A DNA stretch of 64,000 bases from Elioraea rosea. Lineage in GTDB: Bacteria > Pseudomonadota > Alphaproteobacteria > Acetobacterales > Acetobacteraceae. This document shows positions 26,874-35,565 of this stretch, in pieces. The stretch lies in assembly GCF_007644105.1 (NCBI RefSeq), contig NZ_VFAC01000001.1, forward strand, positions 248,001 to 312,000. Reading direction: 5' to 3'. Both the position numbers and the translations under genes were made by a program. Below the pieces are notes generated by a model. That model worked only from the letters and a program-made list of their open reading frames with translations, did not search any database and was not told the DNA's origin. Numbering within the stretch: position 1 is the first letter of the stretch; each line of letters begins with the position of its first letter.

Positions 26874-26908
26874 GCGCGCAAGGATGCGGCGCGGCGGAGG
26901 CGCCGTCC

Positions 26909-26922
26909 TTGCGCCAGATCAA
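26909..26922 (-). promoter_or_regulatory. Possible FNR/FnrL-type box upstream of hemN
   Basis: TTGCGCCAGATCAA matches the 14-bp consensus TTGATNNNNATCAA at 8 of 10 defined positions. It is centred about 42 bp before the hemN ATG, in the gap after the LysR gene. FnrL control of hemN is established in Rhodobacter. Confidence 0.45.
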
Positions 26923-26931
26923 GCAGCGACA

Positions 26932-27876
26932 TCAAGCCGCAGGCACGACCACCCCGTCCGCCGCCGCCTCGGCCCGGAAGCTCGCAGCGATGTGCCGCGC
27001 CAGCGCATCGGCGAGCGGCTGGCGCGCCGACGGCGAGACGGCGAGCGCGATCGAGAATCCCGGCAGCGCCGGCAGCCCCTCGGCGGCACCGAGAACGCGC
27101 AGCCCCGGCGGCAGCGTGCAGGGCGTGTTGACGGAGATCGCGAGGCCGGCGAGCACCGCGGCGTGCTGGCCCGTCTGGCTGTTCGAGAGATAGGCCACGC
27201 GATAACGCCGACCGGCATCGTCGAGCGCGCGCTCTGCGCTGCGCCGCCAGGTGCAGGCGCCATGGCCGAGCGCGAGCGGCAGCGGGTCGCGCTTGTACAC
27301 ATCGGGGTGGTCGCGCGAGCCGACCCAGAGAAGCGGCCCCTGCCACACGACCTCCGAGCGCGGCGGCGCGCAGCCGACCGAGACGAGCGAGAGGTCGAGC
27401 TCTCCCGCCTCGAGCATCTCTGCGAGGTTCTCCGACGGCTCGCACACCACCAGCACCTCGACGTCAGGGTGGGTGGAGGCGAAGCGCGCCATGATGTCGG
27501 GCAGGTAGCGCGTGGCGTAGTCGTCCGGCGCGCCGATGCGCACGGTTCCGGTCAGCCGCGGCGCGCGGAAGGCGGCGACGATCTCGTCCGTCATGCCGAC
27601 AACGCCGCGGGCGCGCGCGAGCAGGAACTGCCCATGCTCGGTGAGCTCCGTGCGGCGCCCGGCCTTGCGGAAGAGCGGCTTGCCGAGCAGCTCCTCGAGC
27701 CTGCGCATCTGCATCGAGATGGCGGACTGGGTTCGCCCGACAACGGCGGCGGCATGGGTGAAACTGCGGCCCTCCGCGATCAGCACGAAGCTTCGCAGAA
27801 GGTCGGTGTCGAGCCCGGTTGGCACGCTCGGGCTTGCTGTCGCGATGGTCGGAACCGTCAGGTGCGAGTCGCTCAT
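26932..27876 (-). CDS. LysR-family transcriptional regulator
   Basis: 314 residues. An N-terminal helix-turn-helix (LLRSFVLIAEGRSFTHAAAVVGRTQSAISMQMRRLEELLG, about residues 22-60) is followed by a periplasmic-binding-like effector domain starting TVRIGAPDDYATRYLPDIMARF. ATG at 27876 has CGGAGGGGG directly upstream. It is divergent from the DUF1127 gene with a 137-bp AT-richer gap, so it probably controls that gene and itself. The effector is unknown. Confidence 0.9.
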   Translation of the reverse strand: MSDSHLTVPTIATASPSVPTGLDTDLLRSFVLIAEGRSFTHAAAVVGRTQSAISMQMRRLEELLGKPLFRKAGRRTELTEHGQFLLARARGVVGMTDEIVAAFRAPRLTGTVRIGAPDDYATRYLPDIMARFASTHPDVEVLVVCEPSENLAEMLEAGELDLSLVSVGCAPPRSEVVWQGPLLWVGSRDHPDVYKRDPLPLALGHGACTWRRSAERALDDAGRRYRVAYLSNSQTGQHAAVLAGLAISVNTPCTLPPGLRVLGAAEGLPALPGFSIALAVSPSARQPLADALARHIAASFRAEAAADGVVVPAA

Positions 27877-28013
27877 GGCCCCCTCCGTTACCGATAATGT
27901 TTCATGATCGCCCAAATCACATCAATGCATTTCTCTGATGGAGTTGGACCGCGCAAAGTGCATGGCACGGCGGCATGGGGCCGCCGCGCCCGACCCCGAA
28001 AGGAACCCGGACG

Positions 28014-28262
28014 ATGTCCGCCCTCGACGCAGCCCGCTCTCCCGCAAACGCCGGCCTCGCAGGCGCCGCCCTGCCCGCATCGGCCTCGCTGTGGACGGTC
28101 GTGCGACGCATGTGGGTCGCGGTGACGACGCGAAACCAGCTCGCCGAGCTCGACGATCGCATGCTGCACGATCTCGGCCTGTCGCGGGCAGACGTCGTGC
28201 GCGAGGTCGCCCGCGCGCCGTGGGATACCGCGCCGGTCCGCCGCGGCGACCGGGAACTCTAG
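28014..28262 (+). CDS. DUF1127 (YjiS-like) small protein
   Basis: 82 residues. The C-terminal half (RNQLAELDDRMLHDLGLSRADVVREV) is a classic DUF1127 motif; such small arginine-rich proteins are linked to RNA turnover and phosphate or stress responses in other alphaproteobacteria. ATG at 28014 follows AAAGGAA. Its TAG is shared in mirror fashion with the convergent amidohydrolase gene: the four bases CTAG give a stop on both strands. Confidence 0.85.
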   Translation: MSALDAARSPANAGLAGAALPASASLWTVVRRMWVAVTTRNQLAELDDRMLHDLGLSRADVVREVARAPWDTAPVRRGDREL

Positions 28263-29884
28263 GCCGAGAAGCGACGCGCGCTGCCTACGAAGGTGGCGCG
28301 CGTCCGCACCTCCTTCAGGTCCTTCGTGTCGATCGCGAAGGGGTCACGGTCGAGTACCGCGACATCGGCGAGGCGGCCGACCGTCAGCGACCCCTTTTCC
28401 GCCTCCTCGCGGCCCGACCAGGCCCCGAGCGTCGTGTAGGCGGCAAGCGCCTCGGCGACGGTGATGGCCTCCTCGCGGCCGAGGTCGGCGCCCGTGTCGG
28501 TCTCCCGGTTCACCATGGCGTGAATCGCCGTCCACGGGTTCATCGAGCAGACGGCGAAATCGCTGTGGCCGGGCGCGGGGATGCCCTGGTCGATCAGCGT
28601 CCGGTGCGGCCACATGTGGCGCATCGCCTCCTGGCCACGGTTGGCGATGTAGGCATCACCGAGTTCCCACATGAAGCCGGTGGCGGAGCTGTCGACCACG
28701 CCGAGGCGCCGGATGCGCTCGCGGACCGCGGGCGTGACGTAGCAGCAATGCTCGACGCGCATCCTGTGATCCTCGACCGGATGGGCGGCGAGCGCTGCCT
28801 CGATCGCATCGAGGGCGAAATCGATGCCCCTGTCCCCCACCCCTTCGATCATGACGAGAAGCCCGGCCTTGTGCGCGGCGGTGGCGCGCGCGGCGAGGTC
28901 ATCGGCCTCGTAGAGAAGCATCCCCGTGTTCGGCACGGGCTCGCCGGGCACCGGGCGGCCGACATAGGGCTCCCAGTAGGCGGCGGTGCGGCCGGAGGTC
29001 GAGCAGTCGGGGCACCATTCCACGCCGATCACGCGGAGCCGTTCGTCGCCGAAGCCCGTACGTATGCCGGCGGCGATGAAGGCTTCCACCAGGCCCTGCT
29101 CGCGTCCCGACACGATGATGCCGGTGCGCACGTGCAGCCGATCCTCGCGCGCCATCGCCTGGTAGCCACGGATCGCCTTCGAGGGTGTGAGGCTGTTGTA
29201 GACGCTGGTGATGCCGTGGCGAAGGCATGCCTCGTGCACCAGCATCATCCCCCGCGCGATGTCGGCCTCCGTGTCCTGGCCGTGCACCGCGTTGAGGAAG
29301 ATGTGCGCCGCGGTTTCGCGGACGAGCCCTGTGAAGGCGCCCGTATCGGGGTGGCGGTCGAACCGGCCGAAGGCCGGGTCCTCGGCATCCGGCCCGACGC
29401 CGCAGGCGGCGAAGGCGGCGGAGTTGGCGAGGCCAAGATGCCCATCGGTCCGGAGGATGAAGAGCGGCCGTCCGCCTGAGGCGTTGTCGAGCTCCGCAAG
29501 CGTCGGGTAGCCGCCGGACTTGTTCTCGTTCAGCCGGTAGCCCGCGAACCAGCGCCCTTTCGGCAGGGCGGCGCAGTCCTTCGCGATGATGGAGAGGAGC
29601 TCGTCGCGCGAGCGCACCACGGAGGGCTCGAGCAGCCGCCAGGCGGCGACGCGGATTGCGTAGGCATCGGGGTGGGCGTGGCTGTCGACGATGCCGGGAA
29701 TTGCCGTCGCGCCCTCGAGATCCTCGAGCGCCGTGCCCGGACCCGCCAGTGCCCTCATCTCGGCTGTACTGCCGCGCGCGACGATCCGCCCGCCCAGGAC
29801 GGCCAGCGCCTCGACCTGGGGCAGGGCGGGGTCGAGCGTCATGATCCGTCCGTTCAGGAGAACGGCGTCGGGGCGAAGGGACAT
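28259..29884 (-). CDS. YtcJ-like amidohydrolase (amidohydrolase_3)
   Basis: 541 residues. LLNGRIMTLDP at the start and the metal motif DSHAHPDAY (near residue 70) define a TIM-barrel amidohydrolase; VEHCCYVTPAVRER, APGHSDFAVCSMNPW and the closing GRLADVAVLDRDPFAI complete the family pattern. It hydrolyses an unknown amide or related bond. The ATG at 29884 is used because GGAG lies 9 bp upstream; an ATG 15 bp earlier is also possible. The 436-bp region upstream separates it from the PotD-like gene. Confidence 0.88.
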   Translation of the reverse strand: MSLRPDAVLLNGRIMTLDPALPQVEALAVLGGRIVARGSTAEMRALAGPGTALEDLEGATAIPGIVDSHAHPDAYAIRVAAWRLLEPSVVRSRDELLSIIAKDCAALPKGRWFAGYRLNENKSGGYPTLAELDNASGGRPLFILRTDGHLGLANSAAFAACGVGPDAEDPAFGRFDRHPDTGAFTGLVRETAAHIFLNAVHGQDTEADIARGMMLVHEACLRHGITSVYNSLTPSKAIRGYQAMAREDRLHVRTGIIVSGREQGLVEAFIAAGIRTGFGDERLRVIGVEWCPDCSTSGRTAAYWEPYVGRPVPGEPVPNTGMLLYEADDLAARATAAHKAGLLVMIEGVGDRGIDFALDAIEAALAAHPVEDHRMRVEHCCYVTPAVRERIRRLGVVDSSATGFMWELGDAYIANRGQEAMRHMWPHRTLIDQGIPAPGHSDFAVCSMNPWTAIHAMVNRETDTGADLGREEAITVAEALAAYTTLGAWSGREEAEKGSLTVGRLADVAVLDRDPFAIDTKDLKEVRTRATFVGSARRFSA

Positions 29885-29946
29885 GCTGTCGGGCTCCATG
29901 CACCGGATGGGGTGCGGAGCGTCGCGCGCACGGGGCTGAATGTGAA

Positions 29947-29979
29947 GGGGGCGGCGGCCCCCCTCGGCCTGCCGCCCCC
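29947..29979. other. GC-rich stem-loop in the 5' region of the amidohydrolase gene
   Basis: GGGGGCGGC (29947-29955) pairs with GCCGCCCCC (29971-29979), a 9-bp stem with a 15-base loop, 63-95 bp upstream of the amidohydrolase start. In its transcript this could hinder elongation or translation. The role is not known. Confidence 0.35.
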
Positions 29980-30057
29980 CGGAGCGGTGGCCTGCCCCCC
30001 GACGAGCCGCCCGCCCCAACCGCCGCCTGTCCCCACGCCGGCGGTAAACCGATAAAA

Positions 30058-30189
30058 TGAGACAAATCTCAATGTAATGGACAACGCAGGGGAAGATTTA
30101 CCCGCCTAACGGGCATCGAGCAAGGGGAATTTCACATCTGTTAACGATATTCTCGTGTTTTTGGACGTTTCATTTGCGGTAGCGCTACC
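30058..30189. promoter_or_regulatory. AT-rich divergent control region with two palindromes
   Basis: This is the AT-rich part of the 436-bp gap (29885-30320) between the divergent amidohydrolase and PotD-like genes. TGAGACAAATCTCA (30058-30071) is a perfect 5-bp inverted repeat around CAAA; GGTAGCGCTACC (30178-30189) is a perfect 12-bp palindrome with an AGCGCT centre like LacI-family operators. TAAAAT at 30053-30058 could be a -10. The rest of the gap is GC-rich with no gene seen. Confidence 0.4.
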
Positions 30190-30320
30190 TGAGCGTGTAA
30201 TTGGCGGGGCGGGCCTGCGCGAGCGCCCATCGCGCTCCCGCCCCCTCGCGCCGCGTCACCGCTCCGGTATGATCGTGCCCGAAACGGGGCACCAAGCCCC
30301 TCGCGAGGGAGACAGGGACG

Positions 30321-31439
30321 ATGACCGACGAGCCGCAGAGCTTCCACCAGGACTGCATCGCGCTGGCCAACGAGCTGCACCGCCGCGGGCGGGTCGACAG
30401 GCGCACGCTGATCAAGGGCATGGCCGCGCTCGGCGTCGTGCCCGTGGCCGCCGGCGGGGCACGCGCGCAGGGCACCCGCGAGATCACGATGGTTAACTGG
30501 GGCGGCATCGCCAACCAGGGCTTCGGCCGCTTCTATGGCGAGCCCTTCATGGCCGAGAACCAGGGCGTGCGCGTGGTGCAGGACAGTTCCGGGCCCTCGC
30601 TTGGCCGCATCCGCAGCCAGGTGGAGGCCGGCCGGGTGGCCTGGGATCTCTGCGACAGCTCCTCCTCGTCCTCGATCCAGCTCGGCGCGCTGAACCTCGT
30701 CAACAAGGTGGACTACTCGATCGTGCCGAAGGACACGGTGATCGACCCGTCCTTCACCCTCGAATTCGGCGCGGCGCCCTACTCGTTCTCCTCGGTTCTC
30801 GTCTACGACAAGACCAAGTTCCCCGAGCCGCCGAAGAACTGGGCCGATTTCTGGGATCTCCGCAAGTTCCCAGGCACGCGGCTTCTGCGACGCGATGCGC
30901 TGGCGAGCCTCGATGCCGCGATGATGTCGCTCGGCCGCACCAAGGAGAACCTCTACCCGCTCGACGTGCGCGCCGCTCTCGCCCGCGTGCGCGAGATCCG
31001 GCGCAACCTGATCTTCTGGACCTCGGGGTCGGAAAGCGAGCAGGCGATGCGGTCGGGCGAGGCGGTGATGGGCATGATCTGGCACACCCGCGCCAAGGTG
31101 CTGCACGAGGAGACGCAGGGCCGCATAACGTGGGACTGGAACCAGGGCGTGCTGCAGCAGGGCATCTTCGTCATCCCCCGCGGCAACCCCGCCGGAGAAC
31201 TCGCCCAGCGCCTGCTCGGCTCGATGCTGTCCAAGCCCGACCCGCAGGTCGGCCTGCTCCAGTTCCTCGGCAACGGGCCGACGCACAAGGAGGCGGCGGC
31301 GAAGGTTCCGGAGAATTTCCGCATCTTCAACCCGACCGATCCGGCCAATGCCGCCAAGCAGGTGGTGATCGGCGCGGATTGGTGGGGCCAGAACTACATC
31401 GCCACCAACGCCGAGTACCTCGACGCCATCACGGGCTGA
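30321..31439 (+). CDS. PotD-like ABC transporter substrate-binding protein (Tat-exported)
   Basis: 372 residues of the spermidine/putrescine-type binding-protein family. A long N-terminus carries a twin-arginine signal (R27-R28, RRTLIKGMAALGV) ending ARAQ. The mature part has EITMVNWGG, VVQDSSGPSLGRI, VYDKTKFPEPPKNWADFWD and FIPRGNPAG-like blocks. It has no permease beside it; the PotABC-like genes 2.2 kb away (33609-36354) lack a binding protein, so it is probably theirs. Upstream is the palindrome-rich control region. Confidence 0.88.
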   Translation: MTDEPQSFHQDCIALANELHRRGRVDRRTLIKGMAALGVVPVAAGGARAQGTREITMVNWGGIANQGFGRFYGEPFMAENQGVRVVQDSSGPSLGRIRSQVEAGRVAWDLCDSSSSSSIQLGALNLVNKVDYSIVPKDTVIDPSFTLEFGAAPYSFSSVLVYDKTKFPEPPKNWADFWDLRKFPGTRLLRRDALASLDAAMMSLGRTKENLYPLDVRAALARVREIRRNLIFWTSGSESEQAMRSGEAVMGMIWHTRAKVLHEETQGRITWDWNQGVLQQGIFVIPRGNPAGELAQRLLGSMLSKPDPQVGLLQFLGNGPTHKEAAAKVPENFRIFNPTDPANAAKQVVIGADWWGQNYIATNAEYLDAITG

Positions 31440-31472
31440 CCGGCCAGGCGGCCCTCGGGCAGGAGGGTCGCC

Positions 31473-32744
31473 TCATCCGCGCGAGGCGAGCCAGTCGAAC
31501 GCCGCGAGCGCGTGCGCCTTGGTGATGTGCAGGAATTCCGCGACCGTCACGTTCTCGTCCGCACGCCCCATCGAGACGGGCGAAGGCCCGTAGAGATAGG
31601 CCGGCACGCCGGCGTAGCGCCAATACCGGCTGTCGGAGCCGCCAAGGCTCGAGCACGGCACGGGACGCGGCGCGCCGAGATCCTTCTCCACCACGTCCGC
31701 GAGGATGCGCACCATGGGGTCGTCGGGCGGTGCGAGCGAGGGCGGGTAGGAGTGGTTCTCGTGCACCTCCCACGAGGCCCCCGGGAAGGCCGAGAGGATG
31801 CGCGCAACGTTCGCCGCCACGGCCTCGCGCGTCAGACCCCACGGGTAGCGGATGTCGCATTCGAGCTCGCAGAGATCGGGAAGTTGGTTCACCTTCCTGC
31901 CCCCGCGGATCACCCCGGCATTGAACGTCATCTGCCGCACCCAGGTGCTCGCACCCTGGCCGAGGCCGGCATCGTGAGCAGCGACCGCGGCCGGGTCCCC
32001 AAGCGCCTTGGCCACCGCCTCGGGCAGAGGCGGAGCGAAGCCATGCAACGAATCGAGCGCACGCACGATCTCGGCTGCGATCTTGATCGCGCTCGGGGAG
32101 AGATGCGGATAGCCGCCATGGCCACCCGGCGTGCGCACCGTGACGGTGAAGCGCAGCGTGCCCTTCTCCATGAAGCGGATGTTGTTGATGCCCGAGGGCT
32201 CGCCGTTCAGCAGAACGTCGCCGCGGATCGCATCGCCCATCGTCTCGAACAGCCACTTCGTTCCCCAGCGCCCGCCCGTCTGCTCGTCGCTCACAGCCGT
32301 CAGCGTGACGCGGCCGGGAAGCGCGTCGCGCAGGCGATGCAGGGCGGCGAAGGCGAAGCTGCTCGCCATCGTACCCGCCTTCATGTCCGCAGCGCCGCGG
32401 CCGTAGAGCCGGCCGTCGCGCAGCTCGCCCGACCATCCGTGCTCGTCGTTCGGCGGAAAGACGTCGATATGCCCGTTGAACACGAGGTGCCCGCCCGGAC
32501 GGGCGCCGTCGAATGCCGCGACCAGGTTCGGCAGGTCGGGCCGCGCGGCATGGGTTTCGGCCGGGCAGCCCGCCGCCTCGAGGAAACCGCCGAGCATCGC
32601 GGCGGCCGGCCGCGTGTCTCCCGGCGGGTTGGCGGAGGGGCTGCGCAGGAAGCGCTGAAGCAGCGCGACCTGCTCGCTCTCGGTTTCCTTCAGGTACGAA
32701 ACGAGCGCGCGGCGTGCCGCGGCGAGATCGGCAGTTCCGTGCAT
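31473..32744 (-). CDS. M20-family metallohydrolase (ArgE/DapE-like)
   Basis: 423 residues. The metal-binding blocks FNGHIDVFPP (His-x-Asp), GRGAADMKAGT (bridging Asp) and VSDEQTGG (catalytic Glu) are present, with the dimerisation domain around residues 190-300 (RTPGGHGGYPHLS). The final block reads SPVSMGRADENV, where many ArgE/DapE enzymes have a His four residues before the Asp; here it is Gly, so a ligand may come from elsewhere. It removes an acyl or similar group from an amino compound. It is divergent from the aldolase gene. Confidence 0.88.
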   Translation of the reverse strand: MHGTADLAAARRALVSYLKETESEQVALLQRFLRSPSANPPGDTRPAAAMLGGFLEAAGCPAETHAARPDLPNLVAAFDGARPGGHLVFNGHIDVFPPNDEHGWSGELRDGRLYGRGAADMKAGTMASSFAFAALHRLRDALPGRVTLTAVSDEQTGGRWGTKWLFETMGDAIRGDVLLNGEPSGINNIRFMEKGTLRFTVTVRTPGGHGGYPHLSPSAIKIAAEIVRALDSLHGFAPPLPEAVAKALGDPAAVAAHDAGLGQGASTWVRQMTFNAGVIRGGRKVNQLPDLCELECDIRYPWGLTREAVAANVARILSAFPGASWEVHENHSYPPSLAPPDDPMVRILADVVEKDLGAPRPVPCSSLGGSDSRYWRYAGVPAYLYGPSPVSMGRADENVTVAEFLHITKAHALAAFDWLASRG

Positions 32745-32825
32745 TTATCCGGCCTTCCCCGTCTTGAACCGCGGGAAGGTTAGGCCGATGCTGCCGCCCC
32801 GTCACGCCAACCGGGACCATGCGCC

Positions 32826-33596
32826 ATGACGATCATCGCCCCGCGACCGCCGCAGCCGAACCACGCACCCTCGGAGCGTGACCTGCGCGAGGACCTCGCC
32901 GCAGCCTATCGGCTGATCGCCCGCTTCGGCATGGACGACCTGATCTACACCCATCTCTCCGCACGGCTTCCCGGAGCGGGCGAGCCGCGCTTCCTGATCA
33001 ACCCCTACGGCATGATGTTCTCCGAGATCACGGCGAGCTCCCTTGTTGTCGTCGATGTCGAGGGCAATGCGGTGGGCGAGCAGATCTGGCCGGTGAACCC
33101 GGCAGGCTTCGTGATCCATTCCGCGATCCACATGGGCCGCGAGGACGCCCATTGCGTGATGCACACGCACACGCTCGCCGGCATGGCGGTGGCAGCGACG
33201 GAGGATGGCATCCTGCCGCTGAACCAGATGAGCATGGAGTTCTACGGCCGCGTTGCCGTGCACGAGTACGAGGGCATCGCGGCGGACGACAATCTCAGCG
33301 AGCGCGGCCGCCTGGTGCGCGACCTCGGCTCGCTGAACTGCGCGCTTCTGCGGAACCACGGGCTTCTCACCGTCGGCGCCACCGTCGCCGAGGCGTTCTA
33401 CTACATGTACTACCTCGAGCAGGCCTGCCGCATCCAGCTCGCCGCAACCTCGATGGGCCGCACGCTGTCGATCCCCCCCGTGGACGTGATCGAGCGGGCG
33501 CGCGACCAGTTCAGCGGCGGAACCTCGAAGGGCTGGCGCCCGTGGGCCGCACTTCGGCGGATGCTCGACCGCGAGGACCCGAGCTATCGTGACTGA
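32826..33596 (+). CDS. Class II aldolase/adducin-family protein
   Basis: 256 residues. The zinc-site histidines are visible in VMHTHTLAGMAVAA (near residue 115) and LLRNHGLLTVG (near residue 180). Members cleave or decarboxylate small hydroxy-acids or sugar phosphates in the cytoplasm. It starts an operon: the ABC ATPase gene begins 12 bp after its stop. Together with the transporter it implies import of a compound whose carbon skeleton is then cleaved. Confidence 0.88.
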   Translation: MTIIAPRPPQPNHAPSERDLREDLAAAYRLIARFGMDDLIYTHLSARLPGAGEPRFLINPYGMMFSEITASSLVVVDVEGNAVGEQIWPVNPAGFVIHSAIHMGREDAHCVMHTHTLAGMAVAATEDGILPLNQMSMEFYGRVAVHEYEGIAADDNLSERGRLVRDLGSLNCALLRNHGLLTVGATVAEAFYYMYYLEQACRIQLAATSMGRTLSIPPVDVIERARDQFSGGTSKGWRPWAALRRMLDREDPSYRD

Positions 33597-33608
33597 CGCC
33601 TCCCGCTG

Positions 33609-34700
33609 ATGGCAGCGCTGTCGCACGCGCTGACGGTCGACCGCGTCAGCAAGCATTACGGCCCCGTGCGCGCGGTGGACGACGTGTCGCTCACCATCGG
33701 GCGGGGCGATTTCGTCACGCTTCTCGGCCCCTCCGGCTCCGGCAAAACCACGCTGCTGATGGCGATCGCGGGCTTCGTCGCGCCGACCTCCGGGCAGATC
33801 CTGCTCGACGACACGCCGATCACCCCGCTTCCACCCGAGAAGCGCAATTTCGGCATGGTGTTCCAGGGCTACGCGCTGTTCCCGCACATGACGGTCGCGC
33901 AGAATGTCGGCTTCCCGTTGCGCGTGCGGAAGGTCGGCCGCGCGGAGGCAGACCGACGCGTCGCCGACGCGCTCGCGCTCGTGCAACTCGACCATCTGGC
34001 TGATCGGCTGCCGAAGCAGCTTTCGGGCGGGCAGCAGCAGCGCGTCGCGCTCGCCCGCGCGCTCGTGTTCCAGCCCGCCCTCCTGCTGCTCGACGAGCCG
34101 CTCTCGGCGCTCGACAAGAAGCTCCGCGCCGAGCTTCAGGTCGAGCTGAAGGACCTGCACCGGCGCGTCGGCCTCACCTTCATCTACGTTACGCACGACC
34201 AGGAGGAGGCGCTGTCGATGTCCGACAGCATTGCCATCCTCCGCGACGGAAGGCTCGTTCAGGAGGGCCCGCCTGGCGCGCTCTACGAACGGCCCGCCAC
34301 ACGGTTCGTCGCGGACTTCCTCGGCAAGTCGAACTTCATCGAGGGCGTGGTCGAGGAGGTACGGGCCGACGGCTTCTCCTACGCGGCGGCCGGGCAGCGT
34401 TTCGTGCAGCATGGCGGCGCGGAGGGCCTCGCGAAGGGCGCGCCGGTGCTCGTCGCCATACGCCCCGAGAAGATCGAGGTGCGCGAGGCCGCGCCCGCCG
34501 AGCCTGAGATGAACGGCCTGAGCGGGACGATCGCCGCGTGGTCGTATTTCGGCTCTGCCTTCGCGCTTCTGGTCGACACGCCGCTCGGGCGGGTCCAGGC
34601 AGCGATTCCGGCCTGGCGCTGCCCGGTCGAGCCCTCCGAGGGGCGCGCCGTGCATCTCGCCTGGACGGCGGACGCCTCGGTTCGCGTGGTCGCCGACTGA
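33609..34700 (+). CDS. PotA-like ABC transporter ATPase
   Basis: 363 residues. Walker A GPSGSGKT (residues 40-47), signature LSGGQQQR, Walker B ALLLLDEPLSALD and the H-loop YVTHDQEEA are intact, and the C-terminal TOBE domain (about 280-360) is typical of PotA/FbpC. It powers the two permeases encoded next, with overlapping stop/start (TGATG). Shine-Dalgarno upstream of the ATG is weak, suggesting coupling to the aldolase gene. Confidence 0.93.
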   Translation: MAALSHALTVDRVSKHYGPVRAVDDVSLTIGRGDFVTLLGPSGSGKTTLLMAIAGFVAPTSGQILLDDTPITPLPPEKRNFGMVFQGYALFPHMTVAQNVGFPLRVRKVGRAEADRRVADALALVQLDHLADRLPKQLSGGQQQRVALARALVFQPALLLLDEPLSALDKKLRAELQVELKDLHRRVGLTFIYVTHDQEEALSMSDSIAILRDGRLVQEGPPGALYERPATRFVADFLGKSNFIEGVVEEVRADGFSYAAAGQRFVQHGGAEGLAKGAPVLVAIRPEKIEVREAAPAEPEMNGLSGTIAAWSYFGSAFALLVDTPLGRVQAAIPAWRCPVEPSEGRAVHLAWTADASVRVVAD

Positions 34701-35560
34701 TGGCGGTCGCGGCACCGCCATCGCGCGTCCTCGGCGCCTCGCTTCCGTGGTGGCTGCTGATCGCGCCGGCGCTGATCCTGATGCTCGCCTTCTACGCCTT
34801 CCCGCTCGCGGAAGTGCTGTGGATCAGCTTCACCGAGCCTGAGCCGGGCCTCTCCAACTACGAGCGGCTGATCACAAGCGAGGCGGTGCAACGCGTATGG
34901 ATCACCACCCTCCGCATCTGCATCATCACCACCGTCATCACGCTTCTCGCGGGCTATGTCGTCGCCTATGCGCTCTCCTCTGCGCCGCCGCGCGTGCAGC
35001 GCTGGATGTTCCTGTTCATTCTGCTGCCGCTCTGGATCAGCGTTCTCGTGCGCGCGTTCGCGTGGGTGACGATTCTGCGCCGCCAGGGGCTCATCAACGA
35101 GGCGCTGATCGGCGCCGGGCTGATCGACGAGCCGCTGAGGCTCATCTGGAACGAGTTCGGCATCGCGGTGGGCATGGTGCACTACATGATCCCCTACGCC
35201 GTGCTGCCCCTCTACGCCTCGATGCGCGACATCGACCCGCGTCTGGTGCCGGCCGCACGGGGCCTCGGCGCCTCTCGCTTCGAGGCGTTCCGGAGCGTTT
35301 TCCTGCCGCTCACGCGCCCCGGCATAATCGCGGCATCCGTGCTCGTGTTCATCTTCTCGCTCGGCTTCTACGTCACGCCCGCCATCCTCGGCGGCGGGCG
35401 GACGCTGATGATCGCCGAGTACATCAAGCTGCAGATCCTCGACCTGATCCGCTGGGGCCTCGGCACGATGATGGCGAGCACACTGCTCATCGCCATTGTC
35501 CTGCTTCTCTGGGCGCTTTCGCGCATCGTCGACATCCGCCGCGTGTTCGGCTCGGGCTGA
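34700..35560 (+). CDS. PotB-like ABC transporter permease
   Basis: 286 residues with about six membrane helices, the first at WWLLIAPALILMLAFYAF. The EAA loop (IDPRLVPAARGLGASRFEAFRSVFLPL, near residue 185) is the contact site for the ATPase. The ATG overlaps the ATPase stop by one base. It forms the channel with the next gene's product and probably serves the PotD-like protein at 30321-31439. Confidence 0.92.
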   Translation: MAVAAPPSRVLGASLPWWLLIAPALILMLAFYAFPLAEVLWISFTEPEPGLSNYERLITSEAVQRVWITTLRICIITTVITLLAGYVVAYALSSAPPRVQRWMFLFILLPLWISVLVRAFAWVTILRRQGLINEALIGAGLIDEPLRLIWNEFGIAVGMVHYMIPYAVLPLYASMRDIDPRLVPAARGLGASRFEAFRSVFLPLTRPGIIAASVLVFIFSLGFYVTPAILGGGRTLMIAEYIKLQILDLIRWGLGTMMASTLLIAIVLLLWALSRIVDIRRVFGSG

Positions 35561-35565
35561 GCGCG

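Noticed and set aside
32802-34721. 639-residue minus-strand frame opposite the aldolase and PotA-like genes.
   Set aside because: Composition is typical of antisense high-GC frames; the plus strand encodes intact aldolase and ABC motifs.
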